DNA of 64,000 nt from Larus michahellis. Taxonomy: Eukaryota; Chordata; Aves; Charadriiformes; Laridae. The notes under the pieces are model-generated. The model ran no database searches. It worked only from the letters and a program-made list of their open reading frames with translations, and was not told the DNA's origin. A program made the position numbers and the translations under genes. Positions 32,357 to 44,300 of this stretch are shown one piece after another. The stretch's first letter is position 1. Each line of letters opens with the position of its first letter. Where the stretch lies: NCBI RefSeq assembly GCF_964199755.1, contig NC_133913.1, positions 5,868,201 to 5,932,200 on the forward strand. Direction: 5' to 3'.

Positions 32357-35300
32357 ATGATCTGCGGCAGGAAGGCTCGTCGCGCCGCCGAGCAGCCCCG
32401 CTCGCCGCCGGACGGCTCCGGTGGCCCCCGCCGGCCCGGCAGAGCCTTGAAGAAAATGGGTGAGTCCCGGGGCCGGTCCCGCCGGAGGGGGGGGGGGTGT
32501 TGGGGGGGGAGGCAGGGGACCCGACGGGGCGGGAGCGGGGGGGGGGGACCGGACTCCGGGGGGGCTGTGCCAGGGGGGTCCCGGGAGGGATGTCCGTGGC
32601 TGGGAGGGTCCCCGAAGCGGATGGGGACCCCCATGGCAGGGCTGGGTCCCTGTGGCTGGGAGGCGTCCCCCAAGATTGCCAAAGTCCCCAGGCAGGAATG
32701 TGTCCCCACGGTTGGGTGCGGCTCCCCCCCTTCTCCCCCCGCCATGGCCAGGAGTGTCCCTGAGGTTAATGGGGTCCCCCATGGCAGGGAAGGGTCCCCC
32801 AAGTGGATGGGGTCCCCCATGGCAGGGAGCGTCCCCCAGATAGCTGTGGTCCCCATGCGGGAAACTGTCCCCGTGGTTGGGTGAGGTCCCCATGGCCAGG
32901 AGGGTCCCCATGGCAGGGAGCGTCCCCGAGGTAGATGGGGTTCCCCGTGGAAGAAATGGGTCCCCCATGGCAAGGAGGGGTCCCCGAGATAGCCAGGGTC
33001 CCCATGCAGGAAATTGTTCCCATGGTTGGGTGAGGTCCTCACCGTGGGGAGGGGGTCCCCATGCCAAGGAATGTCCCCAAGGTGGATGGGTCTCCGTGGC
33101 CAGGAGGGTCCCCATGGCAGGGAGTGTCCCCAAAGTGGATGGGGTCCCCCACAGCGGGGAAGGGTCCCCGTGACTGGGAGGGCTCCCCAAGGTAGCCCCA
33201 GAATAGCTATATATAGCCCCAGATGTTGGGCAGCAGCGGGGTCAGGGTTCGGCCACACCACGGGTGACAGGAGCCCTCCCGCTCCGGGTATTTATTGTCC
33301 CCAAGGCTCAGCTCCAGCTCCAGCTCCCTGGGACCCTCACCTGATACCTTGCCTCAGTTTCCCCACACGCAGCGCTGTGGGCTCGGGGCCCCACCGTCCC
33401 CATGGCAGCTCGGGGCCCGGGAAGGTCAGGGTGTGCCAGCCGGGGAGGCCGGGCCCGATCCTGCGTGGGCAGAGTGGGCAGGGCGGGGGCTGGCCCTGGG
33501 CCACGGAGGGAGGGCTTTGGTCCAGTCGCTGCACTGGCCCCCACGTGGCTTTGGGCGTCCAGCGTGTGCCCGGAGCTGCACGGCTTGGAGCGGCCGTGTG
33601 TCTGCTGCAGCTCCGTGTGTCCCTGTGTCTGTGCGTCCCTGTGTCTGTGCATCCATGGGTCTGTGTGTCCTTGCATCAGTGCATCCACCCGTCCCTGCAT
33701 CTGCGTGTCCATGCATCCGTGCATCCCTCCACCCGCCTATCCGTGCGTCCATGTGTTTGTGCGTCAGTGCATCCACATGCCCATGCATCCGTCCGTCCTT
33801 GCATCTGTGTGTCTGTGCATCCGTACACCCCTGCATCCCTACGTCCGTGCAGCCATGTGCCTCTGTGTTGGTGCATCCCTGTGTCCGTATGTCCATGTGT
33901 CCCTGCACCCATGTGCCTCTCGATGCATCTGTATGTCCCTGCGTCCATGCATCCATATGCTTCTGTATCCATGTGCCCGTGTGTCCCTGCATCAGTGCAT
34001 CCATGTATCCATACATCCCTGCATCTGTACAACCATGTGTCCGTGTCTCCATACATCCCTCTATCTGGATATCCACGCATCCCTGTGTCCATGCATCGGT
34101 ACGTCCGTATGTCTGCGCATCCATCCTTGCATCCCTGTGTCTATGCATCCACACATCCCTGCATCTCTGCGTTCGTATATCCTTGTACCTGTGCATCGGC
34201 GCATCCGTGTGTCCGTGCATCCATAAGTTTGTGCATCCACCCATCTGCATGCCCGTGTGTCTTTGCATCAGTGCATCCCTGTATCCGTGTATCCATGCAT
34301 CCCCGCATCTGTATATCCATGCATCCATGTGCCCAGGTGTCAGTGCATCCACACGTCCATGCGGCCCTGTGTCCATGTGTCCGGGCGTCCATGCATCCAT
34401 ACACTTGTCCATGTGTCCAACCATCCGTGTGTCCGTCCATCTGTGTACCCGTGTGCCCGTATCCATGTATCCATATATCCATGTTCATCCATGCCTCCGT
34501 GGGTCCATATCTGCCGTGAAGGTGTCCTCGACTCTGCACCGTGGGCAGGCTGTGACAGCACAGGGGGTGGTGGGAGCCGGTGGCCATGTCCCCAAGGCCG
34601 TGGCCAGCTCGGGATGTCCCTGCTCGGCCCCAAACCTGCCGTTTCCCAGCCCGGAGCCGCGTTCTCCAGCCGGAACAGGGACACGGGCGCTGGGGCTGCG
34701 CTCAAGGAGCGGCTGCCAAAACAAAAAGGGAGGAAATAGCTGTTTTTTGGAGAATAGACGGAAAAGTCCTGGCCCGCCGTGAGCCCGGGCGTGGGCCCGC
34801 GAGTCCCCCGAGGCCACCCCGTCAGCGTGCCCGGCCTGAGCTCCGCTGCCAGCACCGTCCCGGCGCTCCCCACGCGGGATCCAGGCGGCTTTGCTGGGAT
34901 TTAGGAGCTGAGCTCTGCCGTGTGAGCGGGGCTCTGCCACCGCCGCCTGCCCTGGCCCCCCCGCCTGGCCCCACAGTGCCCCAAGGGCGTGAGACGGCAG
35001 TGGCTTGTCCTGTCTGTCCCCTCCCATCTGCCCTGTCCCATCCCGTCCTGTCCCATCACATTGCGTCCTGTCCCATCCTGTCTGTCCTGTCCCATCATGT
35101 CTCACCCTGTCCTGTCCCATCCCGTCTGCTCTGTCCCATCCCATCTGGTCCCATCCCATCCGTCCTGTTTCATCCCATCTGTCCCGTCATGTCCCATCCT
35201 GCCCTGTCTGCCGTGTCCTGTCCTGCCCCATCCCATGGTATCCCATCCCGTCCCACTTCATCCCATCAGGTCTCTCCCATCCTATCCCCTCCTGTCCTGC

Positions 35301-38300
35301 CATGTTTGTCCCATCCACTATGTCCCATCCCATCCTGTCCCTCCTACTCTGTCCTGTCCCATCCTACCTGTCCCATCTTGTCCCATCACGTACTGTCTGC
35401 ACTGTCCCGTCCCATCCCACCCCATCCCATCCCATCCCCCTCTCCTGTCCATGCCATCCTGTCCTATCCCATGCCTTCATCCTGTTCCATGCCAATGCTG
35501 TGCTGTGCCATCCCATCCCATCCCATCCCATCCCATCCCATCCCACCCCATCCCCCTCTCCTGTCCATGCCATCCTGTCCTATCCCATGCCTTCATCCTG
35601 TTCCATGCCAATTTTGTGCCATCCCACCCCACCCCACCCCACCCCACCCCATCCCATCCCACCCCATCCCCCTTTCCTGTCCATGCCATCCTGTCCTGTC
35701 CCATCCCTTTATCCTGTCCCATGCCAATGCTGTGCCGTCCCATCCCATCCCATCCCATCCCCCTCTCCTGTCCATCCCATCCTGTCCTGTCCCATCCCAT
35801 CCACCCTGTCCCACGCCGTGCTGTGCCATTCTGTCCCATTATGTCTGTCCAATCCCGTTCCATCCCGTCCCATCCTTTTCCATCCCATCATGTCTGTCCT
35901 GTCCCATCTGTCCCATCCTGCCCTGTCTGTCACACTCCATGCCACCCCATGCCATGCCATGCCATTCCGTGCCATCCCATGGGGTGTACACGTGCAGCTG
36001 TGCATACAGATGTGCACCAAGCCCTCCCCAGTACCCCCAGTAACGCCCCAGCGCCTCCAGTACCCCCCAGTGCCCCCCAGTACCCGCTCAGGATGCCCAC
36101 GGGCTGTGCCCCGCAGGCCTGACGGAGGACGAGGACATCCAGCGGATGCTGCGGGGGTCCCTGCTCTGGAAGATCAAGTCCCGGGGGGGCCCCAGGGAGC
36201 GGCTCTTCCGCCTGCAGGAGGACGGAGCCACCGTCTGCTCCGAGGGGGGCTTCAGGCACGCTGGCTCCCGGCAGAGCTGTGAGTGCCAGCGCTGGGGACG
36301 GTCCCCCGGGGGCTTGGGGACCCTGGGGCACAGTCCTGCACGGCCCGGAGCTGCAGGGGGGGGTTGGGACGTGGGCAGTGCCCCGAACCCGCCCATGGGG
36401 ACCTGGGAGTGAGCCGGGACCCAAACCCCCACCCGGGACCCAGACCCCCACCCAGCCCCCACCCCAGGACCCAGATCCCAACCCGGGACCCAGACCCCTA
36501 CGTGCAACCCAGCCCCCCACCCTGGACCCAGACCTCCCCCCAGACCCCCACCTGGGACCTGGACCTCACCCAGCACCCAGCCCCCCACCCCAGGACCCAG
36601 ATCCCAACCCAGGACCCAGCCCACAACCTGGCACCCGGACCCCCACCCAGGGATCAAAACCCACCCTAGAACCTTGATACCCACCCAAGGACCCAGCCCC
36701 CAACCTGGGACCCAGACCCTCACCTGGACCCCCACCTGGGACCCCAACCCTAATCCAGGACCCAGATCCCAACCCAAGACCTGGACCCCCACCCAGAACC
36801 TGGACCCCACCTGGGTCCCAGACCCCCACCCAGGACCCAGACCCCACCCTGGACCCCCACCTGGGACCTGAACCTCACCCAGCACCCAGCCCCCCACCCA
36901 GGACCCAGATCCCAACCCAGGACCCAGACCCCACCCTGGAACCAGACCCCACCCTGGAACCAGGACCCCCACCCAAGGACCCAGCCCCCTACCCAGGACC
37001 CAGACCCCACCCCAGGACCCAGATCCCACCCCAGGACCCAGACCCCACCCTGGAACCAGGACCCCCACCCAAGGACCCAGCCCCCCACCCAGGACCCAGA
37101 CCCCACCCCAGGACCCAGATCCCACCCCAGGATCTGCACCCCCAGCCTGGGACCCAGCCCCTGACCCAAGATGTGGACCCCAGTCCAGAACATGGACCAC
37201 CATCCGAGACCTGGACCCCCACCCAAGACCCAGATCCCCCCCACCTGAGACCCGGATCCCAACCCACTGCACCCAAGTGCCTCCCAGCGCCTTCCAGTGC
37301 TTCCCATTCCACCCAGCGCATCCCATTACACCCCAGTGCACCCCAGGCTGAGCCCCCTCAGCCCACACCCTTCCCCATCCCCCTCGGGACCATCACGAGG
37401 TCCCTCCTCCATCCCGGTCAGACTCCGTCCCCGCTCCCCGCCATTATCCATCTCTTTCCACCCTCGCATCTGGGACGGGTGCCCAGAGCTGGCAGCGCTG
37501 CAAGACAGCTCCATGGCCCGCCGGCGTCCCTGTCCCCGTCCCCGTCCCCGTCCCCGCAGGCGACAGCGGCCATGGCTCCTGTCTCGCCTGGGATTAGTGA
37601 GTTAAGCCCGGCTGTGGCTTCAACAAGAGCAGAGCCCCGGTCCCCTGGGGCGCCCCTGGGGACACGTAGGGTGCCCATCGGCAGCCAGGATGTCTTGCAG
37701 GTTGCTCACGGGTGGGGGAAAATGCCGAGGGAGCACCTCCGTCCCCCGGGGTGGCCTTGTCACCGCCCGTGTCCCTGCAGTCTCGGTGATGCACATCGAG
37801 GCGGTGCGTGAGGGCCACCAGTCGGAGGGGCTGCGCAAGCACGGTGCCGCCTTCCCGGCGCGGCACTGCTTCACCCTCGTCTTCAAGGGCAAGCGCAAGA
37901 ACCTCGACCTGGCCGCCCGGGGCGAGGAGGATGCCCGCCACTGGGTGCAAGGGCTCACCAAGCTGATGGGGCGGCTGCAAGCCATGAGTCAACCGGAGAA
38001 GCTCGACCAATATCCTTTGGCGGAGCTACGGGGGCTTGGGGATGGGTTGGGGACGGCCGTTGGGGGTGACGCCGGGTGGTTTCCTTACCCTGGCGTAGCT
38101 GGATCCACGGGGTCCTGCAGCGAGCAGACAGGAACAAGGACAACAAGATGTCCTTCCGGGAGGTGAAGAGCATGCTGAGGATGATCAACATCGACATGGA
38201 TGACGGCTACGCCTACAAGCTCTTCAAGGTACCCGTCCCGTGCTCCGGCACCTGCTGTCACCGGGAGGGGACACTGGCTCCTCCTCTGCCTCCCCAAGCG

Positions 38301-41300
38301 CAGAGAACTGTCAAACTCGTCACAGCCAAAGCCACCCACCACCACCAGTGGCTGGGTCCGCCACCAATGGTTGGGTTTCAACATGAACAGGAGCTCATGG
38401 TGGGGTGGGGTGGGGTGGGCTGTCCCCCCACCCCTGCTCTGTGGGTCCCCAGGGTGTGACATTCCCCCCCGCCACGGGCATCTCCCAACTCCCTTTTCCA
38501 CCTGGGGAAACTGAGGCACGGCGCTCCGCTCTGCTCCATCCCAGACTGGAGGGTCAGAGGGCTATGGGTCCGGGGGCAGAGGGGACATGCCCCAGCACCC
38601 CCCCTGGGCACACCCCATCCCCAAGCCTTCATGCCAGTGTCTGAGCCCCCCCAAAACTCATCACACACGCTGCCAACCCCCAGGGACAGGCAGGACGAGG
38701 CAGGGGGTGGCCGTACCTCCCGGGCAGGGGACGGTCCCCGAGGTTGGGCTGTGGTCCCGTCAGGAGTGCGACCACTCGGGCAACGAGCGGCTGGAGGGCC
38801 GGGAGCTGGAGGAGTTTTGCCGACGGCTGCTGCGGCGGCCGGAGCTGGAGGAGCTTTTCGGGCGTTACTCAGGCGAGGACCGCATCCTGTCGGCCGAGGA
38901 GCTGCGGGATTTCCTACGGGATCAGGGCGAGGACGCCAGCCTGCGCCAGGCCCGTGCCGTCATCCGCACCTACGAGCTCAATGAGAAGGGTAGGGCTGAG
39001 GACGGCCAGCTCGGGTCATGGGTGGTGGTGGTGGGATGGTGGGATGGTGGGATGGGCGCTGCCGCAGCCAAGGTGGGTCATGGATGGCGTGGGGATGGGG
39101 CTCTGCTTGGTGGTGTCACCCCCTGCAAGCCAGTATGGGGTCCTCCAAGGCTTGGGTGAGTGTCCCCGTGTCCCGTCCCCGGGGTGGCACCGGGTGTCAG
39201 CGGTCCAATGCGTGGCCTTGCTGGTCCCTGGTGGATGCGGCACTGTGGGGACAGGGGACGTGGAGGTGGGGAGGGACAGCAGGTGGACCTCCACATCTCC
39301 TGGGTGATGCAGTGCCAGGCCTAACATGCATGTGACACTGCTGGGGGACCTCCATGTCCCTTGGGTCCCACTATGGCAGGTCCAGGGTGAACAAAGCACC
39401 AGGAGGACAGGGGACATCACGGTTGGGGTGAAGGACCTCCATGACCCTTGGGTATCACAGTAATACCCTTACGGTAGACGTGGCACTGGCACGATAGGGC
39501 ACATCAGGGTGGAGATGGGACACCAAGGGGACCTCCACATCCCCTGGGTGCCACAGTGCCAGGTCTGGGGTGAACACGGCACTATGAGGACAGAGAACAT
39601 CACGGGGGGGGACAGGGAACCTCCACATCTCATGGGTGCCACCATGCCAGGTCCAGGGTGAATGTGGCACTGGCAGGATGAACGACATCAGGATGGTGAT
39701 GGGACGCTCAGGGGAACTTACATGTCCCCCCGGTGCTGCAGTGCCGGGTCTGGGGTGAACATGGGACAGGGGACATCCAGGTGGGGACAGTCCCCGGGGT
39801 GGCACCCCACCAGCAGAATGCCAGCCCTCTGCGACACCCCACCGCCGTGTCCCGCAGCCAGGCAGCAGGACCTGATGATGCTGGACGGCTTCATGATGTA
39901 CCTCCTCTCGGCCGCCGGTGACATCCTCAACCAGGAGCACACCAAGGTGCACCAGGACATGAGCCAGCCCCTGTGCCACTACTTCATCTCCTCCTCCCAC
40001 AACACCTACCTGACCCGCAACCAGATCGGTGGCACCAGCAGCACTGAAGCCTACGTCAGGTGGGTGCCCCTGCTCAGATGCTCCATGCCTGGATGGTCCC
40101 GTGGTTCGAGGGTGCCGGGGCAGCGCGGGGACCCATCCGATGACGGTGCGGTGGCAGGGCGCTGATGGCGGGATGCCGCTGCGTGGAGCTGGACTGCTGG
40201 GAGGGCTCCGACGGGGAACCCATCGTCTACCATGGCCACACGCTCACCTCCAAAATCCTCTTCCGCGATGTCATCGAGAGCATCCGCGACTACGCCTTCA
40301 AGGTGAGCCGGGCGCCGGCAGCCCTGGGACGGGAGCTGGGCGCCGGGTGCCGAGCACTGACCGTCCCTTCCCTAGCAATCGCCCTACCCCGTCATCCTGT
40401 CCCTGGAGAACCACTGTGGGCTGGAGCAGCAGACCACCATGGCCCGGCACATGAAGGCCATCCTGGGGGACATGCTGCTGACGCAGCCGCTGGAGGGGCA
40501 GGACCCCCACGACCTCCCGTCCCCAGAGGTAAGGCCACCCTCCCGCCCACCACAGTGTCCCCATGTCCCCTCTGAGCCCTGAGCTTGGCCCTTCTTCCCG
40601 CAGCAGCTGAAGGGGAAGGTCCTGGTGAAGGGCAAGAAGCTGCCAGAGCCGTGGCACGAGCCCCAGGGTGTCACCTCCCTTCTGGACCATGAGGAGGAGG
40701 AAGAGGAGGAGGAGGAGGAAGAAGAAGAGGAGGAGAAGCTGCAGGAGAGAAGCAACCGGCGGGTAAAGGGCTCTCCCAGGGCTATGGTACCGGGTCACCA
40801 CGGTGTCCTGGTGGTGCTGGGGGACCACGGTGTCCTGATGATGCTGGGGGACCATGGTGTGCTGATGATCCTGGAGGACCATGGCATCCTGGTGGTGCTG
40901 GAGGACCACAGCATCCTGATGTTGCTGGGGGACCACGGCATCCTGGTGGCGCTGGAGGACCATGGTGTCCTGGTGGTCCCAGAGGACCACAGCATACCAG
41001 CAGTGCCACAGGACCACTGTGGGGCCTGGGGCAGGTGACTGCTGCCAGTACCCCCTGATGCAGCCCTGCTCTCTCCTCTTCCAGTCGCTGCAGTCGCTGC
41101 AGGAGATCAAACCTCTGCAGGTGGGTTGTGTGATGGAGCTGACGGGTCAGGTACCGTGGAGGTGGTGAGCGGTTGTCACTGCCCAGCAGAGGGGACTGAG
41201 CTTGGGGACTCCTTGACTGTGCCTCCCTCTTCCCCTCTTGGGCTGGGTGCTCCATTTCTGGGGTCTCCATTGCCTTGGGAACTCTATGACCTTGGGTCTC

Positions 41301-44300
41301 CATCACCTCCAGGGTGACCCCTCAGGGTGTCCATTGCCTCGGGGGGTGTTCTCCATTGCCTCAGTTCTCCACCTCAGGGTCTCCATCACCTTGAGGTCTC
41401 TGTCACCTTCAGTTCTCCACCATCTTGAGTTGTCCATCACTTCAGGGCCTCCATCACCTCGAGGTCTCTAACATCTTGGGTTGTCCATCACTTTGGGTTC
41501 TTCATGACCTCAGAGTCTCAAACTGCTTGAGTTCTCCATCATCTCAGGGTCCATCACTCCATTGCCTCAGGTTCTCCATCACTTTGGGGGTCTCCATGGC
41601 CTTGGGGGTCTCAGTACTAGCAGGGTAGGGGGCTCTGGAGATCCTCAGGCAGGTGGGTGACCACCAGAGCCGGGATGGCCCTGACACCATGGTGGCTCCT
41701 GCAGGCCAAGGACGCGTCACAGGTGGCCCCAGAGCTGTCGGCCGTGGTCGTGTACTGCCAGGCTGTCCCCTTCCCTGGCCTGGCCCACGCCCTGCGTCAC
41801 CCCCGGCCCTGCGAGATGTCCTCCTTCAGCGAGAGGAAGGCTCGGAAGCTCATCAAGGAGGCGGGTGAGGGCAATGGGATGGGGACAAGGGGGACTTGTC
41901 CTAGGATGGGCCTGAGGCTGGTGGGCTCTGCCACCGAGGTGGCTCCATGGGTGATGGTCGGGGACATGCTGGCCCCACCTGGGCTGCTCTGGTCTGGTGG
42001 GACTGGGGGCCGGTATCAGGGTCTGGGGCCAGAGGGCAGGGTGAGGGTCACGGGGCCAGAGGGCAGGGTGAGGGTCACAGGTCCAGGATCAGGATCTGGT
42101 GTAAAGGTCTGGGATCAGGGTTTGGGGATGTGCCACCTGGGTCCAGGGTCAGGTCTGGGGTCTGGGGCTGGCATTAAGATCTGGGTCAGGGTCCAGGCAC
42201 TGAGGTCTGGGATCTGGGGTCGAGATCGGGGGTTTGGGTGCAGGGTCCAGGGTCAGGATCTGAGGCCAGGGGCTGGGGTCCAGGGCCAAGGGCTGGGGTC
42301 TAGGGCCAAGGGCTGGGATCAGGGTCGGGGTCCGGGGTCCAGGGCTAGGATTAAGGTCTGGGGTTTGGGTCTGGAGTTTGAGGTCCATGGTCAAGGTCCA
42401 GGATCAGGGTCTGGGGTCCGGTGTCAGGGTCTGGGGTCTAAAGTCAAGGTCAGGATCCAGCATCACGGTCTGGGGTCCAGGGTCTGGATTAAGATCTGGG
42501 TCAGCATCCAGGGTCTGAGGTCTGGGGCCAGGGTCTGGGGTCAGGGATCCAAGGTCAAGGTCCAGGGTTGGGGTCTGACCCCCCAGGGTCTGGTTTCAGG
42601 CTCTGGGTCCACCCAGCCGGGCAGGCTCCATCCGCATCCCCAGGCTCCTGGGGGCAGGCAGGACACGTCACCCCCCCCGGCAGGGCCCCGCAGTGGCACC
42701 CATGGGTGCAGGGGTCCCTCTCACCCATCTCCCCCCCCGCCCCCCTCAGGCCCGGCGCTGGTCCGGTACAACGCCCGGCAGCTCAGCCGCGTCTACCCGC
42801 TGGGGCTGAAGATGAACTCCTCCAACTACAACCCCCAGGAGATGTGGAACGCCGGCTGCCAGCTGGGTGAGACCCCCCCCGCCCCCCCCCCACCCCCCCG
42901 GGAGACACCCCCATGACCTGGCACCCCCCCACCCCAGAGCCATCACCCAGCCTGACACCCCGTCCCCCTGTCCCCTCAGTGGCCCTCAACTTCCAGACGC
43001 CGGGCTACGAGATGGACCTGAACGCGGGGCGCTTCCTGGGCAACGGGCGCTGCGGTTACGTGCTGAAGCCCCCCTGCCTGCGCAGCCCCCCCGGAGAGGG
43101 CCCCCGCCGCCTGGCCCTGCACGTCAGGGTGAGGGCACCCCGCTCCCCCTGCCCCAGGGGGTGACACCCACATCCCTGCTGGGTGACACCCCTGGCGTTC
43201 CCATGCCTGGCCAGGCGCCACCTGCCTCCCTTTTCCCAGGTGCCACCAAGCCCACGCCCAAGCAGGTGCCACCCATGTCCCTTCTGGGTGACACCAACCC
43301 CACATTCAGCCAGGGCCCACGCGCATCCGTTCTGGGTGCCACCAACCCCGTGTCCAGCCAGGTGCCACTTTACACACCTTCTCCTTCGTGCCACCGACCC
43401 CACACCCACCCGGGTGCCACCAACCGCTCTTCTCCTGGGACGCTGACCCTTGTCCTCACATCTGTTTGGGCACCAGCCATGTCCCCGCTCCTGGGTGACA
43501 CTGACCTCATTCCCACGCCTGGGCAAATGCCACCCATGTCCCTTCTCCTGGGGACATCAACCTTGACCCTGCAGCCAGCCACGTGCCACCCACGTCCCTT
43601 CTCCTGGGTGGTACCAATTCTGTCCCTGCGCCCAGCCCTGTGCTACCCGTGTCCCTTCTCCTGGGTGGCACCAACCACCTCCCTCCTCCCCACCCCATTC
43701 CCACACCCAGCCATGTGCCACCCACATTCCTTCTCCTGGGGACACCAACCCTGTCCCCACACCCAGCCATGTGCCACCTACCTTCCTTCTCCTGGGGACA
43801 CCAACCCTGTCCCCAAGCCCAGCCGTGTGCCACCCACGTCCTTTCTCCTGGGGACACCAACCCTGTCCCTGCACCCAGCCATGTGCCACCTACGTCCCTT
43901 CTCCTGGGGACACCAACCCTGTCCCCACACCCAGCCATGTGCCACCTACATCCCTTCTCCTGGGTCCCGCCACCCCGCGGTGCCCCGTGCCACCGGCCCC
44001 CAGCACCCTCTGTCCCCAGGTGATCACGGCGCAGCAGCTGCCCAAGCTGAACCGGGAGAAGGGGAGCTCCATCGTGGACCCCTTCGTGCGGGTGGAGATC
44101 CACGGCGTCCCAGCCGACTGCAGCAAGCAGCAGACCCACCACAAGCTCAACAATGGTGAGCGCCCCCAGGGCCACCACTGCCCGGCCACCGGTCCCCGGG
44201 GACACCCCGGGACACCTGATCCCCAGGGGCACCCCAGGACATGCAATCCCTGGCAACACCCCAGGACACCTGGACCTCAGGGACACCCCAGGGCACCCAG

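Noticed and set aside
33014-36043. Plus-strand frames of 501, 495, 487 and 425 codons rich in Cys/Pro/Ser/His
   Set aside because: They lie in tandem arrays within PLCD3 intron 1. Composition is dictated by short-word repeats, and there is no domain.
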